Shown here piece by piece: positions 7,100 to 13,315 of a stretch of 14,893 bases of DNA. The translations under genes were made by a program, and so were the position numbers. Below the pieces are notes generated by a model. The model saw only the letters and a program-made list of their open reading frames with translations. It had not been told where the DNA came from and ran no database searches. The stretch's first letter is position 1. The number at the start of each line of letters is the position of its first letter. Source of the stretch: an uncultured bacterium (GTDB taxonomy: Bacteria > Actinomycetota > Coriobacteriia > Coriobacteriales > Coriobacteriaceae); the NCBI GenBank assembly GCA_905216045.1, contig CAJMSL010000036.1:1-14893 (forward strand), written 5' to 3'.

Positions 7100-7492
7100 A
7101 TGCGTATCCGCATCGTGTGCCCCGTGAGCTGCGCCTATGAGGGCGACGCTGCGTTTGTGTCGATTCCGTCCACGGATGGCGAGTTTGGCGTTCTGCCTGC
7201 TCACTCCAGCGAGATCTGCACGATCGACCGCGGTTACGTTCGCGTTTCCGATAAGGCCATGGGCACTGTCGACCACACGTTTGCCGTGGCCGGCGGCTAT
7301 GCCCAGGTTGCGGACGATGTCGTGACCGTTCTCGCCGAGCGCGCTTGCGATTTGGCGACCGTCGATGCCGACAAGCTTAAAGCTGATATTCAAGGTTTTG
7401 AAGAGAAGCTGGGTAATTTGTCGGAGGATGATGCACGCCGCGCCTACCTCTATAATGAAATCGCATGGTGTAAGCTCAAGCTTGCCCAATAG
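7100..7492 (+). CDS. atpC: F1Fo ATP synthase subunit epsilon
   Basis: Epsilon is the rotor-associated regulatory subunit that can restrain ATP hydrolysis. It has 130 residues. The N-terminal beta-sandwich shows the family pattern DGEFGVLPAHSSEICTIDRG and later FAVAGGYAQVADDVVTVLAE. A C-terminal helical pair follows (about 85-130), ending CKLKLAQ. ATG 7100 lies 3 bp after the beta stop, with a GGGGGAG run (7084-7090) as ribosome binding site. It is the last gene of the operon, and a terminator begins 38 bp after its stop. Confidence 0.96.
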   Translation: MRIRIVCPVSCAYEGDAAFVSIPSTDGEFGVLPAHSSEICTIDRGYVRVSDKAMGTVDHTFAVAGGYAQVADDVVTVLAERACDLATVDADKLKADIQGFEEKLGNLSEDDARRAYLYNEIAWCKLKLAQ

Positions 7493-7529
7493 TCAAACGA
7501 TTTAGCGTTCGACCATTTGCGAACACATC

Positions 7530-7567
7530 ATGCCCGGGATGGCCCAGCCACCCCGGGCATGCTTTTT
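7530..7567 (+). terminator. Rho-independent terminator of the atp operon
   Basis: A 14-bp stem forms between ATGCCCGGGATGGC (7530-7543) and GCCACCCCGGGCAT (7547-7560), with one A-C mismatch and a 3-nt loop. It is followed by GC and five T residues (7563-7567). It is a strong intrinsic terminator for the atp operon. It ends only 13 bp before the murA start, so it also lies within any transcript that reads into murA from upstream. Confidence 0.9.
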
Positions 7568-7580
7568 GAAAGGGTAGACC

Positions 7581-8864
7581 TTGGATATTATCCGCGTTGA
7601 GGGTGGCCACGCCATCGGAGGCTCCGTGCCCGTTTCGGGCGCCAAGAACTCCGCGCTCAAACTCATGGCGGCAACGCTTCTGGCGCCGGGCAAGACGACG
7701 CTGCAGAACGTGCCCGATATTTCCGATGTCCACGTGATGGGCAAGGTGCTCAAGGGTATGGGCGCCACAATCGATGTCCTTGACGAGCACACGCTCGAGA
7801 TTGATACCTCTCAGGTCGATTCTTGGGAGGCCCCCTACGAGCTCGTTGCCAAGATGCGTGCTTCCACAGCCGTGATGGGACCCCTGCTGGGTCGCTTCCA
7901 TCGCGCCAAGATCGCCATGCCGGGCGGCTGCAACCTGGGTGCTCGCAAGATCGATATGCACATTCTTGGTCTTGAGGCCCTGGGCGTTGAGTTCGATACC
8001 GCCCACGGCTACATCAACGCTAATGCGCCCCAAGGTCTGCGCGGTACCACCGTCACGCTCGAGTTCGCCAGCGTCGGTGCGACCGAGAACCTCATCATGG
8101 CCTCTGTGCGCGCACAGGGCACCACGGTTATCGACAATGCCGCCCGCGAGCCCGAGATTGTCGATCTCGCCAACATGCTCAACGAGATGGGCGCCAAGAT
8201 TGTAGGCGCCGGTACGCCCGTCGTGACTATCGAAGGCGTGGAAGAGCTCCATCCCGTTACCCATCGCGTGGTGGGCGACCGCATCGAGGCCGGTACCTTT
8301 ATCGTTGCCGGTGCGTTGATGGCCGACGATCGCGGTGTCGATGTCACGGGCTTTTGCCCCATTCACTTGGGCATGGTGCTCAAGAAGATGGAGCTCATGG
8401 GTATCGACTGCGAGCGCGTCGAGGATGGCGTCCATGTGAACCGTGCCGAGCGTATCAAGCCGGTCGACATCCAGACGCTTCCGTTCCCCGGTTTCCCGAC
8501 CGACATGCAGGCGCAGATTATGGTGCTCTCCGCCCTTGCCGACGGCAGTTCCGTTATTACCGAAAATATCTTCGAGAATCGCTTTATGTTTGCCTCTGAG
8601 CTGGTGCGCATGGGTGCCGACATTCGTATCGAGAGCCATCATGCCATGATTCATGGCGTCAAGGGCTTCTCGGGTGCACAGGTTACCTCGCCCGATCTGC
8701 GTGGCGGAGCGGCCCTCGTCGTAGCGGGCTTGATCGCCGACGGGACGACCGAGGTTTCGGCCATCCATCACATCAAGCGCGGCTACGAGCAGTTTGTCGA
8801 AAAGCTGCAGGCGCTCGGCGCGCATGTCGAGCATGCTACCGTCCCCGATCCCGTCATCTACTAA
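7581..8864 (+). CDS. murA: UDP-N-acetylglucosamine 1-carboxyvinyltransferase (MurA)
   Basis: MurA transfers enolpyruvate from PEP to UDP-GlcNAc, the first committed step of peptidoglycan precursor synthesis. It has 427 residues, typical for the family. SGAKNSALK at 19-27 carries the conserved K22-N23 pair. The PEP-binding loop PGGCNLGAR places the nucleophile at C117 (E. coli C115), so the enzyme should be fosfomycin-sensitive by the classic criterion. It starts at TTG 7581 with AAAGGG at 7569-7574. No ATG in the right place would keep the N-terminal MDIIRVEGG. murA directly after atpC is common in Gram-positive bacteria. The LCP gene follows 12 bp later. Confidence 0.96.
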   Translation: MDIIRVEGGHAIGGSVPVSGAKNSALKLMAATLLAPGKTTLQNVPDISDVHVMGKVLKGMGATIDVLDEHTLEIDTSQVDSWEAPYELVAKMRASTAVMGPLLGRFHRAKIAMPGGCNLGARKIDMHILGLEALGVEFDTAHGYINANAPQGLRGTTVTLEFASVGATENLIMASVRAQGTTVIDNAAREPEIVDLANMLNEMGAKIVGAGTPVVTIEGVEELHPVTHRVVGDRIEAGTFIVAGALMADDRGVDVTGFCPIHLGMVLKKMELMGIDCERVEDGVHVNRAERIKPVDIQTLPFPGFPTDMQAQIMVLSALADGSSVITENIFENRFMFASELVRMGADIRIESHHAMIHGVKGFSGAQVTSPDLRGGAALVVAGLIADGTTEVSAIHHIKRGYEQFVEKLQALGAHVEHATVPDPVIY

Positions 8865-8876
8865 TACAGGTTGCCT

Positions 8877-10112
8877 ATGTTTAATAAAAAGCCCCTCGCG
8901 GATACCACCGCCCGAAGACCCTCAACTGGTGCGCAGGCCAAGATCTACAGTCGCGATAACGTGGCTCGCTATTCCGAGCGCGCTCGTCAACGTCGTCGTA
9001 GCCACACGATTCGTCACGTCGCGCTCATTGTCGTGCTTGGCGTGCTGCTGAGTGCCACTACCGCTGCCGGCCTGTGGTTTGCCACCATTATGGGCAAGCT
9101 CGGCGATTCCAATGTCATTACCGACAATCTGCGTCGGGTTCTGGTTGACACCGATGAGGCAAAGGATCCGTTCTACGTGCTGCTTCTTGGCACCGACGGC
9201 CGTCCGGGCGAGGATACGTATCGTGCCGACTCGATTATCCTGGCACGCATCGACCCCACGCAAAAGCAGGCGACGCTCATTTCCGTTCCGCGCGACACCA
9301 AGGTCGAGTACAAGGGCGAGACCATGAAGATCAACGCCTGCCATACCGTTGGCGGCGCCGAGGCCATGGTCGAGGCGGTCAACGAGCTGTGCGGTGTTCA
9401 GATTTCCCACTATGCCGAGGTCAGCTTCGACGGTATGCAGGCGCTGATTGATTCGGTTGGCGGTATCGACATTAACGCAACCGATGATGTTGACGACCCC
9501 GAGCACCTGGATATTAAGATTACCGCTGGCCAGCAGCATATGGACGGTGCCACCGCCCTTACCTATGCCCGCTGCCGCTACACCTATGCCGACGGCGATT
9601 ACACGCGCATGCGCCACCAGCGTCAGGTGCTTGGCGCCCTTGCCAACCAGATTCTCAATAACTTCGATGCCACGAAGATCTTTGGCCTGGTTAATTCGCT
9701 GTCCGATATGCTCGTAACCGATATGAGCGTTCAGGATATCGTGGCTACGGTCAACGCCATGCGCGGTATGGATGTCGACGGTATCTACTCGGCCAACCTG
9801 CCCTCGTACGCCGACGACAGCACCATGATCGACGGTGTGAGCTACGTCTTTGTCTACGAGGACGAGCTCAAGGAAATGATGGAGCGCGTCGATGCCGGCA
9901 AGGACCCCAAGGGTCCCAACACCATGGGCCTTTCCGACGGTTCCAGCTCTACGATCGGCGACCTGAACAACAACACGTCTGACGACTACGCAAATGGTAC
10001 CGCAACCTCATCGGTCAGCTCTGACGATTCCGATGACTCAAGCGATTCGAGCGATTCGGACTACTACGAAGAGCCCACCGGCGACGGCAACGGCTACGAG
10101 GCCAACTATTAG
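8877..10112 (+). CDS. LytR-CpsA-Psr (LCP) family cell-envelope polymer transferase
   Basis: LCP proteins attach undecaprenyl-linked glycopolymers to peptidoglycan on the outer face of the membrane. From ATG 8877 the protein has 411 residues. A basic cytosolic N terminus (1-46) is followed by one membrane helix (about 47-69) and then the LCP domain. Conserved features are LLGTDGR at 103-109, YRADSIILAR at 115-124, VPRDTK with R139, and YTRMRHQRQ with R244/R246/R249, the pyrophosphate-binding arginines. The tail from about 353 is Ser/Asp/Gly-rich and low-complexity. A TTG at 8871 is in frame, but AGG (8868-8870) would touch it; the same AGG is 6 nt from the ATG, so I prefer 8877. It lies 12 bp after murA and is probably co-transcribed. 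Confidence 0.93.
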   Translation: MFNKKPLADTTARRPSTGAQAKIYSRDNVARYSERARQRRRSHTIRHVALIVVLGVLLSATTAAGLWFATIMGKLGDSNVITDNLRRVLVDTDEAKDPFYVLLLGTDGRPGEDTYRADSIILARIDPTQKQATLISVPRDTKVEYKGETMKINACHTVGGAEAMVEAVNELCGVQISHYAEVSFDGMQALIDSVGGIDINATDDVDDPEHLDIKITAGQQHMDGATALTYARCRYTYADGDYTRMRHQRQVLGALANQILNNFDATKIFGLVNSLSDMLVTDMSVQDIVATVNAMRGMDVDGIYSANLPSYADDSTMIDGVSYVFVYEDELKEMMERVDAGKDPKGPNTMGLSDGSSSTIGDLNNNTSDDYANGTATSSVSSDDSDDSSDSSDSDYYEEPTGDGNGYEANY

Positions 10113-10113
10113 A

Positions 10114-10141
10114 GTTACGCGGGCTTACCAGCCCGCGTAAC
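10114..10141 (+). terminator. Perfect 12-bp hairpin just after the LCP gene, no T-run
   Basis: GTTACGCGGGCT (10114-10125) pairs perfectly with AGCCCGCGTAAC (10130-10141) across a TACC loop. It begins one base after the LCP stop codon. No T-run follows, so it is not a classic terminator. It may protect the mRNA 3' end or assist the second hairpin downstream. Confidence 0.6.
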
Positions 10142-10183
10142 GGCTCGACGCTGCGCGCCGCCCAGAGCGACAATTTGTCATTC

Positions 10184-10225
10184 AAAAGGCAGGGCATGAC
10201 CAGAAGGTCAATGCCCTGCCTTTTT
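10184..10225 (+). terminator. Rho-independent terminator of the murA-LCP unit
   Basis: The arm at 10184-10201 (AAAAGGCAGGGCATGACC) pairs with 10206-10225 across an AGAA loop, with one bulged A. Five T residues (10221-10225) close it on the plus strand. The A-run on the left also gives a T-run on the minus strand, so it may work in both directions. Confidence 0.88.
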
Positions 10226-10290
10226 CATGCCAACTTGTTCGCTCTGGACGTCGCTCGCTGACGTTGATTCAACCAGCGATGTCGTCACTT

Positions 10291-10356
10291 GCAGTTGGGT
10301 AGTCCACTTGGCACTTGGGGACGTTCCTTATGTGCCGGCAGTTTGGGACACTCCTT
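10291..10356 (+). repeat. Three degenerate copies of a 19-nt motif; possible REP-type element
   Basis: Three 19-nt units begin GCA(G/C)TT: 10291-10309, 10311-10329 and 10338-10356. The second and third agree at 15 of 19 positions, and the first and second at about 12 of 19. The central unit contains the near-palindrome GGGACGTTCC and is enclosed by GGCAC (10310-10314) and GTGCC (10332-10336), so it can fold into a hairpin. The element lies in a non-coding stretch between two converging transcription units, the usual location of REP sequences. My impression that similar GGGACGTTCC/GGGACACTCC motifs recur in Coriobacteriia genomes is from memory and unverified. The remaining sequence from 10226 to 10398 shows no gene. 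Confidence 0.45.
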
Positions 10357-10398
10357 GCGTTAAGAGGCTGGCGTGCGTCAACCTGTTCTCGTTGCAGC

Positions 10399-10436
10399 AA
10401 AAAATCGCCCCGTTCTCGGTTGAGGACGGGGCGATT
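10399..10436 (-). terminator. Rho-independent terminator of pepT
   Basis: Read on the minus strand, AATCGCCCCGT pairs with ACGGGGCGATT (11 bp). After one mismatch, CTC pairs with GAG around an AACC loop. A run of T follows on the minus strand (A residues at 10399-10404 on the plus strand). It lies about 27 bp beyond the pepT stop codon. Confidence 0.9.
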
Positions 10437-10462
10437 CGTCTTTCGGACTTGTGCAGCCAGGC

Positions 10463-11710
10463 TTATGCAAAGCGGGCGATGAGCTCCTGGAGCACATCGG
10501 TCATCTTGACGAGCGAACTGACCGGGACGAACTCGTTGACGCCGTGGTAGCAATAGCCGCCGGTGGAAAGGTTGGGGCAGGGCAGACCGCGGAACGACAG
10601 CTGCGCGCCGTCGGTGCCGCCGCGAATCGGCAGCACTTGGGGCTCAACGCCGCAGGCAAGGTAGGCTTCCTTGGCAACATCAATAAGCTCGGGATAGTCA
10701 CGAACGATCTCGGCCATATTTCGATACTGCTGCTTAATCTCGACCGTCACACGCTCCTCACCCAGACGCTGGTTGAGCATCGAGGCGGCGGCATCAATAA
10801 GGTCGAGTTTCTGCTGGAACTTGGCGGCGTCATGGTCGCGGACGATATAGCGCGCTGTGGCGTGATCGACGGTCGCAGCTACACCCTCTAGGTGATAAAA
10901 GCCCTCGTAGCCTTCCGTATACTCCGGGCGCTGCACGTAGGGGAGCAACGCGTTGAAGTCGCAGAACAGATTGCCTGCGTTGACCATACGGCCCTTAGCG
11001 TCGCCCGGGTGGATGGACTGGCCCTCAAAGCGGACGGTCGCCTCGGCGGCGTTAAAGCACTCCCACTCCAGCTCGCCGATGGGGCCGCCGTCGACCGTGT
11101 AGGCGTACTTGCAGCCAAAGGTATCGATATCCAACAGCTCGGCTCCGTGGCCGATCTCCTCGTCAGGGCAGAAGCAAATGCCGAGTGCGGGATGGGGCAG
11201 AGAAGGGTCCTGAGCGATACGCGCGACAAGCGACATGATCTCGGCGACGCCCGCCTTGTCGTCCGCGCCCAGCAGCGTGGTGCCATCGCTGCAGACCAGG
11301 TCCTCACCCGCGAGGTCATTCAGGGCGGGAAGCTTGGCGGTACCCATGGCAACGGGCTTACCGTCAACCGTGCCGCAGACCAGGTCGCCGCCTTCGTAGT
11401 GTACGATGTGCGGCTTCACGCCGGCGCCCGGTGCAACTTCGGTGGTGTCGAGATGGGCGATCAGGCCCAGGGCGGGCTTGTCCTCAGCGCCCGCACTTGC
11501 GGGGATATGCGCGCAGACATAGGCGTGCTCGGTCACGTGGGCATCTTCCGCACCAAGCTCGCGCAGCTCTTCAGCCAGCACGTTGGCAAGGTCAAACTGA
11601 ACGGCGCTCGAGGGTACCTGGTCGCAGTTTGCATCCTCGGACTGCGTGTTGATCTGGACGTAGCGCAAAAAGCGTTCGAGGACATCGGGGCTCGTGGTGG
11701 TGTTTTCCAT
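10463..11710 (-). CDS. pepT: Peptidase T (tripeptide aminopeptidase, M20B family)
   Basis: PepT is a cytoplasmic di-zinc peptidase that removes the N-terminal residue of tripeptides. From the ATG at 11710-11708 it has 415 residues, the family norm. Expected metal and catalytic residues are visible. H86 and D88 lie in IAHLDT, and the bridging D150 is in LLGADDKAG. E184/E185 lie in PDEEIG, D207 in TVDGG, and H389 in GGYCYHG. The PIRGGTDGAQLSF and GLPCPNL blocks are PepT hallmarks. The open frame extends 32 codons further upstream, but those residues have no counterpart in PepT. The chosen ATG has GGAG on the minus strand (11722-11719) at 8 nt. It is divergent from the DtxR-family regulator. Confidence 0.95.
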   Translation of the reverse strand: MENTTTSPDVLERFLRYVQINTQSEDANCDQVPSSAVQFDLANVLAEELRELGAEDAHVTEHAYVCAHIPASAGAEDKPALGLIAHLDTTEVAPGAGVKPHIVHYEGGDLVCGTVDGKPVAMGTAKLPALNDLAGEDLVCSDGTTLLGADDKAGVAEIMSLVARIAQDPSLPHPALGICFCPDEEIGHGAELLDIDTFGCKYAYTVDGGPIGELEWECFNAAEATVRFEGQSIHPGDAKGRMVNAGNLFCDFNALLPYVQRPEYTEGYEGFYHLEGVAATVDHATARYIVRDHDAAKFQQKLDLIDAAASMLNQRLGEERVTVEIKQQYRNMAEIVRDYPELIDVAKEAYLACGVEPQVLPIRGGTDGAQLSFRGLPCPNLSTGGYCYHGVNEFVPVSSLVKMTDVLQELIARFA

Positions 11711-11748
11711 AAAGACCGCTCCAATCTTGGTCGTCGTGTGCAACAAGA

Positions 11749-11799
11749 ACTCTAGCACGGTATGCCACGGCATACCACGACGCTTGGATGGGGTAGAAT
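11749..11799. promoter_or_regulatory. Divergent promoter region with palindromic putative operator
   Basis: GGTATGCC (11759-11766) and GGCATACC (11769-11776) form a perfect 8-bp inverted repeat with a 2-bp AC spacer. Rightward, TAGAAT (11794-11799) is a plausible -10 for the regulator gene; its -35 would fall at about 11771-11776, inside the repeat. Leftward, TAGAGT on the minus strand (11754-11749) is a plausible -10 for pepT; its -35 (TGGTAT, 11777-11772) also lies in the repeat. A dimeric regulator bound here could control both genes. The palindrome is certain, the promoters are moderately supported, and the operator role is inference. Confidence 0.55.
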
Positions 11800-11830
11800 C
11801 AGCCATTGAATGCAGAAGGGACGGAAGATC

Positions 11831-12253
11831 ATGGATACGACAAATAGCTCGCGCGAACTACATCTGACGGTGGCGAACGAAGACTACTTGGAGTGCATGG
11901 TTCGCATTGAAAGCGAAGAGGGGGAAACCAACGGCGTGCGATCGGTCGACATCGCGCAGCGCCTTGGCGTCTCCAAGGCATCGGTCAATAAAGCGGTTTC
12001 GGCGCTCAAGGCATCCGAGCTTGTCGAGCAATCGCACTACGGCAAGGTGATCCTGACCGATCGCGGCCGCGAGGTTGGCACGGCTATCTGGTACCGTCAT
12101 CGCCTCATCCGCACGTTTTTGGTTCAGGAGCTCGGTGTCGAATTTGAGCGAGCCGATTCCGAGGCCTGCATGATGGAGCATGCGCTATCCGAGGACACGA
12201 TGAGCCGCTGGCTCGCCTATCTCGAAAAGCAGGGAATCAGCGTCGAGGAATAG
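11831..12253 (+). CDS. DtxR/MntR-family metal-dependent transcriptional regulator
   Basis: This is a cytoplasmic metal-sensing repressor of 140 residues. The winged-helix DNA-binding part is about 15-80, with the helix-turn-helix around VDIAQRLGVSKASVNKAVSALK. The metal-binding and dimerisation part is about 85-125. Candidate ligands are D18 and E21 (NEDYLE), H90 (WYRHRL), C113, E116 and H117 (ACMMEHALS). D18/E21 match MntR, while C113 sits where DtxR/IdeR have Cys and MntR has Glu. The DtxR site-1 glutamate after the RHRL motif is R94 here. No C-terminal SH3-like domain is present. ATG 11831 is preferred over ATG 11810, because NEDYLE then starts near residue 16 and AAGG/CGGAAG lie upstream; this choice is not firm. 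It lies 10 bp before the methyltransferase gene. Confidence 0.9.
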   Translation: MDTTNSSRELHLTVANEDYLECMVRIESEEGETNGVRSVDIAQRLGVSKASVNKAVSALKASELVEQSHYGKVILTDRGREVGTAIWYRHRLIRTFLVQELGVEFERADSEACMMEHALSEDTMSRWLAYLEKQGISVEE

Positions 12254-12263
12254 CGGGATATAT

Positions 12264-13157
12264 ATGGATACGAGTTATTACAACCGCTTTGGTGCCGAGG
12301 AACTTACGCGCCGCTTGTCGAGCGAGACCTTGTTGGCGCAGGGCCCCATGGGCAGTGTTTTGTTGAGTGAGTACGATGCCGCCGACATTCCACCGGCGTT
12401 TTGGAATCTGGCAGAGCCGCAGACCGTTTCTCGTATCCATCGCTTGTATGTCGCCGCCGGCGCGCAGGTGCTCATTACCAATACCTTTCAGGCATCGAGC
12501 TATGCCCTCAAGCACGACCAGATTGCGCCGTCCGTGGCGGAGGTCAATCGCGGGGCCGTCGACGATGCCCGCCAGGCGCACCCTCAGCTACTGCTGGGCT
12601 CAATGGGCCCGATCGGTATTGAGTGGTTTGCCGAGGACTCTGTCGAGTATCGTGAAATCCGCGGCATTGCGCGCGAACAGGCGCACGCCTTGCTCAATGC
12701 TGGTGTTGACGGTCTGCTGATCGAGACGGTGACGTCTATCCGTAATCTGCAGCCCATGCTTGCCGGCGCCCGAGATGCCGCCGACGGCATGCCTGTTCTG
12801 GTGAGTTTTGTCGTTGACGATAAAGGCGACCTGCTGGGCGATGGCCTCAACATCGAGGCAGCCGTTTTGTACGCCGAAAAACACGGCGCAAATTCGGTTG
12901 GTGTTAATTGCTGTTCGCTTGCGGCCGCGAACGCGGCGGTGCCCAGGATGGTTGCATCGGCGACTACTCCCGTCACGGTGCGTCCCAACGTAGGCGATCC
13001 GGTCCAGACTCAGGATGGCCCCGTATGGCACGAGAACCCCGAAGCTTTCGCGCGCGCATGCATCGAATGGAGACATGCCGGTGCCGCAATGGTGGGCAGT
13101 TGCTGTGGAACCACGGCAATCACTACGGCCGCGATGGCCGAGGCGCTCGATATATAA
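12264..13157 (+). CDS. Stand-alone homocysteine S-methyltransferase domain protein
   Basis: It has 297 residues and belongs to the zinc-dependent homocysteine methyltransferase fold shared by MmuM, BHMT and the N-terminal module of MetH. Zinc ligands are C216 in GVNCC and C280/C281 in GSCCGT. QGPMGS at 26-31, VLITNTFQASS at 69-79 and LGSMGP at 111-116 look closer to the MetH module than to MmuM. It could make methionine from homocysteine with S-methylmethionine, or be one half of a split cobalamin-dependent system; the methyl donor cannot be told from sequence. ATG 12264 has only a weak GGGA upstream. It starts 10 bp after the regulator gene, so co-transcription is likely. The terminator follows 5 bp after the stop. 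Confidence 0.88.
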   Translation: MDTSYYNRFGAEELTRRLSSETLLAQGPMGSVLLSEYDAADIPPAFWNLAEPQTVSRIHRLYVAAGAQVLITNTFQASSYALKHDQIAPSVAEVNRGAVDDARQAHPQLLLGSMGPIGIEWFAEDSVEYREIRGIAREQAHALLNAGVDGLLIETVTSIRNLQPMLAGARDAADGMPVLVSFVVDDKGDLLGDGLNIEAAVLYAEKHGANSVGVNCCSLAAANAAVPRMVASATTPVTVRPNVGDPVQTQDGPVWHENPEAFARACIEWRHAGAAMVGSCCGTTAITTAAMAEALDI

Positions 13158-13162
13158 AGGGC

Positions 13163-13191
13163 AAACCGCTCCATACGGGGCGGTTTTTTTT
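13163..13191 (+). terminator. Rho-independent terminator of the regulator-methyltransferase unit
   Basis: AAACCGCTCC (13163-13172) pairs with GGGGCGGTTT (13177-13186), with one G-U pair and an ATAC loop. Eight T residues follow (13184-13191). It is a clear intrinsic terminator. Confidence 0.92.
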
Positions 13192-13257
13192 ATTGCTTGC
13201 ATGTCCTCGGCAGCATTTGCCCAAATGGTGAATGCTGGTGCCGGCAGGTTGCCGAGT

Positions 13258-13281
13258 GCATGTTGCGGGTATACCCCATGC
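13258..13281. promoter_or_regulatory. Nested palindrome upstream of the phosphohexomutase gene
   Basis: GGGTATACCC (13267-13276) is a perfect 10-bp palindrome. It is nested between GCATG (13258-13262) and CATGC (13277-13281). It lies 40-60 bp before the gene, where a promoter or operator is expected. TTGCGG (13263-13268) and CATGAT (13286-13291), 17 bp apart, could be a weak promoter. The function is a guess from position and symmetry. Confidence 0.35.
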
Positions 13282-13315
13282 GTACCATGATCCAAACACT
13301 GTGAGGTGTCTGCGC

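Noticed and set aside
5453..7489. Minus-strand open frame of 678 codons opposite atpG-atpD-atpC
   Set aside because: It spans three certain plus-strand genes and has no recognised family. It is a composition artefact despite its length.
11711..11806. N-terminal extension of pepT to 11806
   Set aside because: The extra 32 residues have no match to PepT, would cover the divergent promoter and palindrome, and the ATG at 11710 has a good Shine-Dalgarno.
13232..13315. N-terminal extension of the phosphohexomutase to 13232
   Set aside because: The family N terminus (FGTDGWR) begins right after GTG 13316, which has GAGGTG upstream. The extension reads as Cys/His/Pro-rich noise across palindromic DNA.
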